A DNA stretch of 64,000 nucleotides. Origin: Arthrobacter sp. HY1533 (GTDB lineage: Bacteria > Actinomycetota > Actinomycetes > Actinomycetales > Micrococcaceae). Positions 45,806-53,642 of the stretch are shown here, piece after piece. The notes under the pieces are model-generated. The model did not search any database, was not told where the DNA came from, and was given only the letters and a program-made list of their open reading frames with translations. Numbering within the stretch: position 1 is the stretch's first letter; the number at the start of each line of letters is the position of its first letter. The stretch lies in contig NZ_JANKZF010000004.1 in assembly GCF_027568515.1 (NCBI RefSeq), forward strand, positions 1-64,000, written 5' to 3'. Position numbers and translations under genes: made by a program.

Positions 45806-46783
45806 TTAGTCGCGCAGCCAGCCGGCCAGTTCGGCCGCCCAGTACGTCAGGATCATGTTGGCGCCGGCGCGCTTGATGCTCAGCACCGATTCCTCGATGG
45901 CGCCGCGTCGGTTGATCCAGCCGTTGGCGGCGGCGGCCTCGATCATGGCGTACTCGCCGGAGATTTGGTAGGCCGCAACGGGCACGGGGCTCATGGCGGC
46001 AACGTCGGCCAGGATGTCCAGGTAGCTCATGGCCGGCTTGACCATGACAATGTCAGCCCCTTCGGCCAGGTCCAGTTCCACCTCGTGCAGCGCCTCGCGG
46101 CGGTTGCCGGGGTCCATCTGGTACGTGCGGCGGTCGCCCTGCAGCTGCGAGTCCACGGCTTCGCGGAAGGGGCCGTAGAACGCGGAGGCGTACTTGGCGG
46201 CGTACGCCAGCACGGAAACATCTTCATATCCGGCGGCGTCCAGCGCCTCGCGGATCACGGCCACCTGGCCGTCCATCATGCCCGACGGCGCCACAACATG
46301 CGCGCCGGCCGACGCCTGGGCCACGGCCATTTTTGCGTAGACCGCCAAGGTGGCGTCATTGTCCACGTTGCCTGCGGCATCCAGCACACCGCAGTGCCCG
46401 TGGTCGGTGAACTCATCCAGGCAGAGGTCGCTCATGACCACCAGGGAGTCCCCGACCACGGCGCGGACGTCCCGGATGGCCTTGTTCAACACGCCAAACG
46501 GGTCCAGCCCGGCGGATCCCGTGGCGTCGCGTTCGGCGGGGATGCCGAACAGCATGATGCCGCCCAGTCCCAGGTCGCGGGCCTGGCGCGCGGCCGCCAC
46601 GAGCGACGCCGTGGTGTGCTGCACGACGCCGGGCATGGACGTGATGGGCTTGGGCTCGCTGAGGTCCTCCCGGATGAACACCGGCAGGATCAAATCCTGC
46701 GGGGCCAGCCGGAACTCGCTCACCAGCTTGCGCATGGCGGCCGTGGTGCGCAGGCGGCGCGGGCGGTGCTGGGGGAAACTCAT
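45806..46783 (-). CDS. hemB: Porphobilinogen synthase (ALA dehydratase)
   Basis: A 325-aa enzyme condensing two 5-aminolevulinates. Schiff-base lysines sit in [14 protein letters not shown] and [14 protein letters not shown]. The metal region reads [17 protein letters not shown], with fewer Cys than the zinc type, so a magnesium-dependent form is possible. The start codon overlaps the hemD stop (ATGA), indicating coupling. Confidence 0.96.
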   Translation of the reverse strand: MSFPQHRPRRLRTTAAMRKLVSEFRLAPQDLILPVFIREDLSEPKPITSMPGVVQHTTASLVAAARQARDLGLGGIMLFGIPAERDATGSAGLDPFGVLNKAIRDVRAVVGDSLVVMSDLCLDEFTDHGHCGVLDAAGNVDNDATLAVYAKMAVAQASAGAHVVAPSGMMDGQVAVIREALDAAGYEDVSVLAYAAKYASAFYGPFREAVDSQLQGDRRTYQMDPGNRREALHEVELDLAEGADIVMVKPAMSYLDILADVAAMSPVPVAAYQISGEYAMIEAAAANGWINRRGAIEESVLSIKRAGANMILTYWAAELAGWLRD

Positions 46784-47844
46784 GGTGACTCCGTCTCTTG
46801 CAACTTGTGAAGTGTGGTGCGGGCCGCGGCCAGTGCTGCGACGATCCCCGCCGGCGTGGGCTGCTGCGCCGTCGCGGCAACCCGCAGGCCCAGCCGCTGT
46901 GCCTCGTCCCGGGTGGGCTGGCCGATGGCTACCACCAGGCAGCTGTCCGGCAGCGGCGCCATGGTTTCAGCCACCCGCCGCGCCGCGCTCCCCGAGGCAA
47001 GCACGACGGCGCCAATCGCCCCGGCGCGCATCTCCCCCGCCGCCTCGGCAGGGGTGATGACAGGGTGCCCCCGGTGGTCGAGCTTGTCCCCGTGGTCGAG
47101 CTTGTCCCGGTGGTCGAGCTTGTCCCGGTGGTCGAGCTTGTCGAGACCCGGAGACCTGCCCGCCAGCGTGGCAGTCAGTCGGCGCCCCTCGCGTGCAGGG
47201 TAGTCGACCGTCCGGTAGGCGGTGACGACTTCCGGAGTCCAGCCCTTGGCGGCGATGCCGTCCACGAGGGTGCGTTCGGCAAGGTCGGACTGCGGCAGCA
47301 GCACGCGGTCCGTGCCAGCTGCCGGATCGAACCCTGGCCACAGGGCCACGAGCCCGGCGGCCGATTGCAGGTCAGTTGGCGCCAGCACGGCGTCCACACC
47401 TTCGGCCGCCAGGACGGCAACCGAGGTGGGGCCTATCGTGGCCACGGACGTCGACGCTGGAATGAGCTGTGCAAGTGTTGTCCCGGCAGCCTGGCACCAC
47501 TGTTTCATGGCCCGCACCGTGGTAATGGAGCTGACCACAAGCCAGCTGAACTCCCCCGCGGCCAGGCGCTGCATGGCGGCCCCCAGTCCCGAAGGATCGG
47601 CCGTTTCAAAGTCGATGAGCGGCACCAGGACCGGCTCGGCACCGGCGGCCTCGAGCGCGGCGAGCAGGCCGCCAGCCCGGTCAACACTCCTGGTCACGGC
47701 AACGCGCAAGCCCCACAGCGGTCCGGCGCCAGGAGCCGGCGTTTCCGTAGGCGACGTCAGGGAGGCCGAGGCCGCCCGCGGCCGATTGGCCGGAAAGTCG
47801 CCGAGGGAACGCCGGTCCTGGCGCGGCCCGCCACTGTCGGTCAT
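46780..47844 (-). CDS. hemD: Uroporphyrinogen-III synthase with in-frame repeat insertion
   Basis: A 354-aa HemD, closing and inverting ring D of hydroxymethylbilane. The fold starts near residue 45 ([16 protein letters not shown]); the first 40 residues are a Pro/Ser-rich extension. [21 protein letters not shown] and [15 protein letters not shown] are typical. Residues about 234-258 are four tandem copies of the hexapeptide DKLDHR (one DKLDHG), encoded by family B repeats. They fall after [12 protein letters not shown], probably in a loop between the two domains, and lengthen the protein without breaking the frame. Start and stop both overlap neighbours by ATGA. Confidence 0.9.
   Translation of the reverse strand: MTDSGGPRQDRRSLGDFPANRPRAASASLTSPTETPAPGAGPLWGLRVAVTRSVDRAGGLLAALEAAGAEPVLVPLIDFETADPSGLGAAMQRLAAGEFSWLVVSSITTVRAMKQWCQAAGTTLAQLIPASTSVATIGPTSVAVLAAEGVDAVLAPTDLQSAAGLVALWPGFDPAAGTDRVLLPQSDLAERTLVDGIAAKGWTPEVVTAYRTVDYPAREGRRLTATLAGRSPGLDKLDHRDKLDHRDKLDHGDKLDHRGHPVITPAEAAGEMRAGAIGAVVLASGSAARRVAETMAPLPDSCLVVAIGQPTRDEAQRLGLRVAATAQQPTPAGIVAALAAARTTLHKLQETESP
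47073..47148 (-). repeat. Interspersed repeat family B inside hemD, four 18-bp units
   Basis: GGTGGTCGAGCTTGTCCC and near-identical units begin at 47073, 47091, 47109 and 47127; the last ends in the longer GTCGAGAC form. The 18-bp period equals six codons, so the hemD frame is kept. The intergenic copies at 55-114 have a period of 20 bp. Confidence 0.9.
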
Positions 47845-48836
47845 TGCGCGGAGCCGGCCAGTTCCGCCAGGTCCGCTGCGCCGCCGGCGAGGAGTTCCTC
47901 GGCCAGCTCAATGCCCAGCAGGGTGGCGCCAACGGAGGTGAGGCCGTCGGTGGCCTTCTTCAGGCGCATGGTGCGGGCGCCGTCGAGCGATGCCACAACG
48001 GTTTCCAGGTAGAGCATGGAGCCCTTGCGGTGCGCGAAAGCACCCACGGGTGCGCTGCAGCCGGCTTCGAGGCGGGCCAGCAGGGCGCGTTCGGCGGTGA
48101 CGGCCAGGCGCGTGTCCTGATCGTCAATGGCCGACAGCGACTGGCCTAGGACGCCCGTGAGCTGGGCGTCGTCGGTGCGGCATTCCAGCGCGAGTGCGCC
48201 CTGGCCGGGGGCCGGGAGCATGACGTCGGTGTCCAGGAATTCGGTGACGGTGTCCAGCCGGCCAATCCGGGACAGGCCGGCGGCGGCGAGCACCACGGCA
48301 TCCAGGTCGGCCACCTTGCCCGGCTCCGGGTCCACCACGGCGTTGCCCGGCAGGCCGGGGACGCGGCCCAGCCGGGTGTCCACGTTGCCGCGGATGTCCA
48401 CGATGTTCAGGTCGGAGCGGGCAGCCAGCAGCTGGGCTGCCCGGCGGGGGGAGCCCGTGCCCACGGTGGCGCCCATGGGCAGCTCCGAGAGCTTCAGGCC
48501 GTCCCGCGCGCAGAGGGCGTCGCGGGCGTCTTCGCGCACGGGCACGGCGGCCAGTGCAAGGCCCGGGACCGCTGCCGTGGGCAGGTCCTTGAGCGAGTGC
48601 ACGGCAACGTCCACGCGCCCGTCCAGGACGGCGGCGCGCAGTTCGGCGGCGAACACCCCGGTGCCGCCCATTTGGGACAGCGGGCCGGTCAGGACGTCGC
48701 CGTCGGTCTTGATGGGGATGATCTCGGCTTCAAAGCCGCCGACGGCGCACAGCCGGTCGGTGATTTGCTGGGTCTGGCTCAGGGCCAGCTTGCTTCCGCG
48801 GGTTCCAATTTTCACACTTGCCATTGTTTCAGCCAT
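47841..48836 (-). CDS. hemC: Hydroxymethylbilane synthase (porphobilinogen deaminase)
   Basis: A 331-aa HemC joining four porphobilinogens. IGTRGSKLALSQT is the N-terminal signature, and RLEAGCSAPVGAF holds the Cys that carries the dipyrromethane cofactor. Its stop overlaps the hemD start (ATGA), and its ATG at 48836 lies 5 bp past the cpfC stop; a start four codons in (48824) would trim MAET. It is a middle gene of the chdC-cpfC-hemC-hemD-hemB-hemL operon. Confidence 0.96.
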   Translation of the reverse strand: MAETMASVKIGTRGSKLALSQTQQITDRLCAVGGFEAEIIPIKTDGDVLTGPLSQMGGTGVFAAELRAAVLDGRVDVAVHSLKDLPTAAVPGLALAAVPVREDARDALCARDGLKLSELPMGATVGTGSPRRAAQLLAARSDLNIVDIRGNVDTRLGRVPGLPGNAVVDPEPGKVADLDAVVLAAAGLSRIGRLDTVTEFLDTDVMLPAPGQGALALECRTDDAQLTGVLGQSLSAIDDQDTRLAVTAERALLARLEAGCSAPVGAFAHRKGSMLYLETVVASLDGARTMRLKKATDGLTSVGATLLGIELAEELLAGGAADLAELAGSAQ

Positions 48837-48841
48837 GGAGA

Positions 48842-50053
48842 CTAAGAACCACCTGCGGCCGCTGCGCCAACGGGATCGGCAACAAGGCCCACGGTGCTGC
48901 CGTGTTCGGCAATGGCGGGCTTGGCTCCGCGGAAGTTCTCCGAGCAGTTGGCGGGAGCGGTGTCGTACCAGGGTCCCAGCTCCGTCAGGGCCGGGCGCTT
49001 GGCGATGTGGTGCTCCACGGTCCGTTCGCAGATCAGGTCCACCAGGCCGGCCACAAACTTGGGGTGCGTTCCGGGGGTGGGCGCACGGTCAAAGGCCAGG
49101 CCCAACTCTGCGCAGGTCTGCGCGGCCTCGGTGTCCAGGTCCCAGACAACCTCCATGTGGTCGCTGACAAAGCCCAGCGGGACCACGACGATGCCCTTGG
49201 TGCCGGCCTCTGCCAGCTCCGCAATTGCGTCGTTGATGTCCGGTTCCAGCCACGGCACGTGCGGGGCGCCGGAGCGGGACTGGTACACGAGCGAGAAGTC
49301 GGTGCCCTCCACGGCGGAGGGGTCCACGGCGTCCATCACCACGCGGGCCACTGCCAGGTGCTGGGCCACATAGGCCGAGCCGCCCTCAAAGGTGCGCGGC
49401 TCGTCGGCGGAACGCCCGGCGGCCTCGGCGTCGCGGGTGGGGATGGAGTGGGTGGAGAACAGCACATGGACCGGCGCGTCGGGGGTGCCGGCGGCGGCGA
49501 GGGCTGCGCGGACGCGGGCCACAGACACGGCGGTGCCCTCGATGAAGGGTGCCACGAAGCCGGGGTGGTCAAAGTACTGGCGCACCTTGTCCACGGCCAG
49601 CTTGCCGTCCAGCTCCAGCGACGTCAGCGCCATGCCGATATCCTCGCGGTACTGGCGGTCGGAGGAGTAGCAGGAGTAGGCGCTCGTGGTGAGCATCAGG
49701 AGCCGGCGGTGGCCGGCGTCGTAGGCGCCCTGCAGGGTTTCCGGCATGTAGGGGTCCCAGTTGCGGTTGCCCCACAGCACGGGCAGCTCAATGCCGCGGG
49801 CGGCCAGCTCGGCCTCCAGGGCGGCCTTGAGCGCACGGTTCTGGGCATTGATGGGGCTGATGCCGCCGTTGGCGCGGTAGTGGTGGCTGACCTCTTCGAG
49901 GCGCTCGTCGGGGATGCCGCGGCCGCGTGTGACGTTGCGCAGGAAAGGGATCACGTCATCCTGGCCCTCGGGCCCGCCGAATGAGGCCAGCAGGATGGCG
50001 TCGTAGCTGGCCGGCTCGGCAACCAGGAGTGCGGCGTCCAGGGCCGGGCTCAT
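48842..50053 (-). CDS. cpfC: Coproporphyrin III ferrochelatase
   Basis: A 403-aa ferrochelatase (HemH/CpfC family) inserting iron. The conserved VPLGFVSDHMEVVWDLD and the early YDAILLASFGGPEG are present. Because chdC is encoded immediately upstream, coupled by ATGA, and a soluble CgoX is nearby, the substrate should be coproporphyrin III rather than protoporphyrin IX. The last 25 residues are Ala/Gly-rich. Some actinobacterial enzymes carry a 2Fe-2S cluster; I did not assign ligands. Confidence 0.94.
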   Translation of the reverse strand: MSPALDAALLVAEPASYDAILLASFGGPEGQDDVIPFLRNVTRGRGIPDERLEEVSHHYRANGGISPINAQNRALKAALEAELAARGIELPVLWGNRNWDPYMPETLQGAYDAGHRRLLMLTTSAYSCYSSDRQYREDIGMALTSLELDGKLAVDKVRQYFDHPGFVAPFIEGTAVSVARVRAALAAAGTPDAPVHVLFSTHSIPTRDAEAAGRSADEPRTFEGGSAYVAQHLAVARVVMDAVDPSAVEGTDFSLVYQSRSGAPHVPWLEPDINDAIAELAEAGTKGIVVVPLGFVSDHMEVVWDLDTEAAQTCAELGLAFDRAPTPGTHPKFVAGLVDLICERTVEHHIAKRPALTELGPWYDTAPANCSENFRGAKPAIAEHGSTVGLVADPVGAAAAGGS

Positions 50054-50745
50054 CGGAGAACCTCGGCGACCTCGTCGGAGGAGACGCGGCGGCCTGTGTA
50101 GAAGGGGACTTCCTCGCGGACGTGCAGGCGCGCGTCGGAGTAGCGCAGGCTGCGCATCATGTCCACGAGGTCAATGAGGTCATCGGCCTCCAGTCCAAGC
50201 AGCCATTCCCAGTCGCCCAGGGCAAAGGCGGAGACCGTGTTGGCCTGGACCTGCGGGAATTCGCGGCCCAGCATGCCGTGTTCGCGCAGCATGCGGCTGC
50301 GGTCCTCGGCGGGCAGGATGTACCAGTCGTAGGAGCGCACGAACGGGTAGACGCAGACCCAGCCCTTGGGCTCGTTGGGGCCCATGTAGCTGGGGGCGTG
50401 GGACTTGGCGAACTCTGCCTCGCGGTGCACGCCCATGGCGGACCAGGCAATCTCGGTGGCGGCGAACAGTTCCGTGCGGCGGATGCTGCGCACGGCCTTC
50501 TGCAGGCCCTCGGCGTCGGCACCCACGAGCCACACCATGATGTCGGCGTCGTTGCGCATGGCGGAAACGTCATAGGCCCCGCGCAGCGTGATGCCCTCCG
50601 CCGCAAGCTCCCCGACGAGTGCGTCGAAGGCGGCCACGGCGGCGTCTGCGCCGGCGAAGGAGCCGGTGCGCTTGAAGACGGTCCAGAGCGTGAACGGCGT
50701 CTCGGCCGGAGTTTTAGTGACAGATTGTTCGTTTGTGTGGCTCAT
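50050..50745 (-). CDS. chdC: Coproheme decarboxylase (HemQ/ChdC)
   Basis: A 231-aa member of the chlorite dismutase-like family that decarboxylates coproheme to haem b with peroxide, the last step of the coproporphyrin route. YPFVRSYDWYILPAEDR and REHGMLGREF (probable proximal His) fit actinobacterial HemQ. The stop overlaps the cpfC start. No good ribosome-binding site is seen before ATG 50745. A TAGCTT -10 box and a palindrome lie just upstream, so this gene probably starts its own transcript apart from hemE-cgoX. Confidence 0.93.
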   Translation of the reverse strand: MSHTNEQSVTKTPAETPFTLWTVFKRTGSFAGADAAVAAFDALVGELAAEGITLRGAYDVSAMRNDADIMVWLVGADAEGLQKAVRSIRRTELFAATEIAWSAMGVHREAEFAKSHAPSYMGPNEPKGWVCVYPFVRSYDWYILPAEDRSRMLREHGMLGREFPQVQANTVSAFALGDWEWLLGLEADDLIDLVDMMRSLRYSDARLHVREEVPFYTGRRVSSDEVAEVLR

Positions 50746-50774
50746 GCGTTCAAGTTTGCACCCAAGGACCCCGA

Positions 50775-50807
50775 AAGCTAAAACCGAAGTTCTCTACATG
50801 ACGTAGA
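50775..50807 (-). promoter_or_regulatory. chdC promoter with palindromic candidate operator
   Basis: On the minus strand TAGCTT (50775-50780) fits TANNNT. The palindrome TCTAC-ATGAC-GTAGA on the plus strand (50793-50807) covers the expected -35 position. A haem- or iron-responsive regulator is a reasonable candidate. Confidence 0.45.
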
Positions 50808-50819
50808 AAGTGCCGAACG

Positions 50820-52355
50820 TCACACCCGCCGGGCGGTGTCCACGGCAGCCCGAATGGCCCGCCGGGTACCGCCCACCACGGCCGCCAGGCCGTTGCCGCT
50901 GATCCAGCCGCCGGCCAGCACCAGGCCCGGCACCTCGCCCGCCAGGGCCTGGACCTTGGCAATTTTGCCCTGGTGGCCGACGGCGGCAAACGGCAGTGCG
51001 CCCGTCCACCGGACAACGTCGGAGCCCAGGAGATCCGCCTCGGTCACCTCAATGCCCAGCAGCGCGGAGGCGTCCGCGAGTGCCGTGGGCACCAGGTCCT
51101 CCTCGCGGAAGGAGCTCGGGGTGAGGCGGACGGCGTCGGCGGGGTTCCTGGCAGCGCGGCCGTAGGAAAGCCGCAGCACATGCGTTCCGGGGCCTGTGGC
51201 GTCTGCCAGCCACGCCCACTTGGCGGTGGCGTGCGTGAGGGCCTTGGCCTTGATGCCCGCCACGCCGGGGGCCACCAGCACGCCGGTGCCGCGGGGCGCG
51301 GAGTCCAGCTCGGGCACGTCGACCACCAGGGTGACCAGGCGGACGTCGGGCCCGGGGGCCGGGGCGAACGGCAGCAGCTGCGGCAGCTCCACACCCAGCA
51401 GCTTCACGGCGGTGGGCCCGTCGGTGGCGACCACCAGCAGGCCGGCGCCGTCGAATCCGCGCTCGGTGCCGTGCTCCCAGTCAACGATCCAGCGGGACGG
51501 GGCGCCGCCGTCGTACCGCTTTTCGGCGGGCGTCTCATCGATTTCGGTGTCGCCGCGGTAGACGGCCTTGATGCGGTGGCCCGCGTGCATGGAAACACCG
51601 GCCGCCTTCAGGTCCGCCACGAGGGCGGAAACAAGCGTGTGCATGCCTCCGGCCAGCCCGGCCACCGCCGAGCCTGGCTTGCTGCCGCCTGCACGCTGGG
51701 CGGCAACGGCGGCGGCGAGTGAGCCGTGCTCGCGGATGCCGGCACGCAGGCCGGGGGCCACCATGTCCACATCCAGGAGCTCGGCGTCGGCCGAGTGCAC
51801 GCCGGCCACCACGGGGGCAACGAGCCGTTCCAGCACGCGCTTGCCCATGCGGGCGCGGACCAGATCGGCCACGCTGGAGACTGCCTCGGTGGTGCCGATG
51901 GTGGCCGGCATCTTGGCATCCAGCGCGGCGCGGAGCACGCCGGAGGCGCCCAGGGCAGCCCGGACCTCGGGGGCGTTGAGGTCCGAGGGGATGCCCAGCA
52001 CGCCGGTGCGCGGCAGCGGGACGGGCCCCTCGGGCAGCCACACGGATGCGCCTGCCGGGTTGGGTTCCACAATTTTCTCCGCCAGGCCCAGCTCCGTGGC
52101 GAGGTCTGCCACGGCTGTGTTGCGGGTGGCAAATGATTCCGCGCCGGCATCCAGGAGTTCCCCGGCCACCTCGTGGCTGGCCACGCAGCCGCCCCACGTG
52201 GCCGCGGCCTCGTAGATGCTCACGGAGAAGCCGGCCGCCTGCAGGTCCCGGGCCGCGATGAGCCCGGCAATGCCGCCGCCCACCACCACGGCGTGGTTCG
52301 GTGCCGGGTGGCTCTTGGGCCGGTGTGCCTTGGCTGCGAGTCGGCGGTTTTCCAT
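50820..52355 (-). CDS. cgoX: Coproporphyrinogen III oxidase (CgoX, HemY type)
   Basis: A 511-aa soluble FAD oxidase that turns coproporphyrinogen III to coproporphyrin III. The dinucleotide motif VVVGGGIAGLIAARDLQAAG starts near residue 22, and the C-terminus closes the FAD site with LVLAGGWISGNGLAAVVGG. I chose ATG 52355 because AGGGGA stands before it; the earlier start at 52448 would overlap hemE. It is 61 bp downstream of hemE and likely cotranscribed. The classical name is hemY or hemG. Confidence 0.93.
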   Translation of the reverse strand: MENRRLAAKAHRPKSHPAPNHAVVVGGGIAGLIAARDLQAAGFSVSIYEAAATWGGCVASHEVAGELLDAGAESFATRNTAVADLATELGLAEKIVEPNPAGASVWLPEGPVPLPRTGVLGIPSDLNAPEVRAALGASGVLRAALDAKMPATIGTTEAVSSVADLVRARMGKRVLERLVAPVVAGVHSADAELLDVDMVAPGLRAGIREHGSLAAAVAAQRAGGSKPGSAVAGLAGGMHTLVSALVADLKAAGVSMHAGHRIKAVYRGDTEIDETPAEKRYDGGAPSRWIVDWEHGTERGFDGAGLLVVATDGPTAVKLLGVELPQLLPFAPAPGPDVRLVTLVVDVPELDSAPRGTGVLVAPGVAGIKAKALTHATAKWAWLADATGPGTHVLRLSYGRAARNPADAVRLTPSSFREEDLVPTALADASALLGIEVTEADLLGSDVVRWTGALPFAAVGHQGKIAKVQALAGEVPGLVLAGGWISGNGLAAVVGGTRRAIRAAVDTARRV

Positions 52356-52416
52356 GGTGTCCCCTTGCGGCTTCTGGTGCTGGTGCTGAGCTTGTGGCGC
52401 GGAGCCCGTCCCCGGC

Positions 52417-53478
52417 CTAGGGCTGGATCGAGTGGACCAATTCCACAAGCCGGGTCAGGACGGCCGGATCAGTTTCCGGCGGCACGCCATGACCCAAGTT
52501 CACCACATGCGAAGGTGCTGCGGCGCCCGCAGCAAGGACGTCGCGGACGTGTTGCTCCAGGACCTCCCAGGGGGCGCTGAGCAGTGCCGGGTCAATGTTG
52601 CCCTGCAGCGGCACGGTGCCGCCCAGGCGGCGGTTGGCCTCGTCCAGCGGCAGCCGGTAGTCAACGCCCATGACGTCAACGCCCACGGCGTGCATGGCGC
52701 CCAGCAGTTCGCTGGTGCCGGTGCCGAAGTGGATCAGCGGCACGCCCAGGTCGCGGACGTGGTCCAGGGCACGGGACGACGCCGGGGCCACGTGTTCGGT
52801 GTAGTCGGCAAGGCCCAGCGACCCCGCCCAGGAGTCGAAGAGCTGGCCGGCACTGGCGCCCGCCTCGATTTGCGCGCGCAGGAACTTTCCGGAGGCGTCC
52901 GCCGCCCATTCCATGAGCCCGGCCCACAGCTCGGGCTGCGCGTGCATCATGGTGCGCGGGCCCAGGTGGTCGCGGGAAGGGCGGCCCTCCACCATGTAGG
53001 CGGCCACGGTGAACGGGGCGCCGGCGAAGCCGATGAGCGGGGTGCTGCCGAGCTCGGCCACGGTCAGGGCCACGGCCTCGCGGATGGGATCCAGTGCGGC
53101 ATCCGTGAGTTCGGGCAGGGCCGCGATGTCAGCGGCGGTGCGAATGGGGTGATCCAGCACGGGGCCAACACCGGGGACGATGTCCACGCCCACCCCGGCC
53201 AGCTTGAGCGGGATGACGATGTCGGAGAAGAAGATGGCGGCGTCCACGTCGTGGCGGCGGACAGGCTGCAGCGTGATCTCGGCGGCCATGGCCGGCTTGA
53301 GGCAGGATTCGAGCATGGTGGTGCCGGTGCGCAGCTCACGGTACTCGGGCAGCGAACGGCCTGCCTGGCGCATGAACCAGACGGGCCGGCGGCTGGGCTT
53401 GCCGCCCCTGTAGGCGGTGATCAGGGGCGAGTTGGCGGTGCGGCCATCCATCAGGGGGTGGCTGGGGCTCAGTGTCAT
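52417..53478 (-). CDS. hemE: Uroporphyrinogen decarboxylase
   Basis: A 353-aa HemE converting uroporphyrinogen III to coproporphyrinogen III. The signature RPVWFMRQAGRSLPEYREL is at about residues 31-49, with GFAGAPFTVAAYMVEG and HFGTGTSELL further on. I chose the ATG at 53478: the -10 box TATGGT (53485-53490) ends six bases before it, so the message should be leaderless. Starts further upstream would add residues outside the domain. It is divergent from hemA with a 164-bp shared control region. Confidence 0.94.
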   Translation of the reverse strand: MTLSPSHPLMDGRTANSPLITAYRGGKPSRRPVWFMRQAGRSLPEYRELRTGTTMLESCLKPAMAAEITLQPVRRHDVDAAIFFSDIVIPLKLAGVGVDIVPGVGPVLDHPIRTAADIAALPELTDAALDPIREAVALTVAELGSTPLIGFAGAPFTVAAYMVEGRPSRDHLGPRTMMHAQPELWAGLMEWAADASGKFLRAQIEAGASAGQLFDSWAGSLGLADYTEHVAPASSRALDHVRDLGVPLIHFGTGTSELLGAMHAVGVDVMGVDYRLPLDEANRRLGGTVPLQGNIDPALLSAPWEVLEQHVRDVLAAGAAAPSHVVNLGHGVPPETDPAVLTRLVELVHSIQP

Positions 53479-53484
53479 GGCACC

Positions 53485-53490
53485 ACCATA
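53485..53490 (-). promoter_or_regulatory. -10 box of leaderless hemE-cgoX transcript
   Basis: TATGGT on the minus strand, six bases from the hemE ATG. No clear -35 element. Confidence 0.5.
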
Positions 53491-53627
53491 CATAGCCATT
53501 CTGGGCGCATTTTGTGCACAAGCTGTCACCGTAGGGAGGCGCAGCCAGCCGCCGGCGAGTGGCCAGCATCACAGCCTTTTGGTGACGGTTTGGGACTTCC
53601 TGTGAATAAACACCCAGCTTGGGGGTC

Positions 53628-53633
53628 TACCAT
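53628..53633 (+). promoter_or_regulatory. Candidate -10 box of hemA
   Basis: TACCAT ends nine bases before the GTG at 53643, which would give a leader of only a few bases. Weaker than the other candidates because of the longer gap. Confidence 0.35.
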
Positions 53634-53642
53634 GTTGGAATT

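Noticed and set aside
46780-47844. hemD as a frameshifted or broken gene because of the repeat
   Set aside because: The repeat adds exact multiples of three and conserved HemD motifs continue in frame on both sides.
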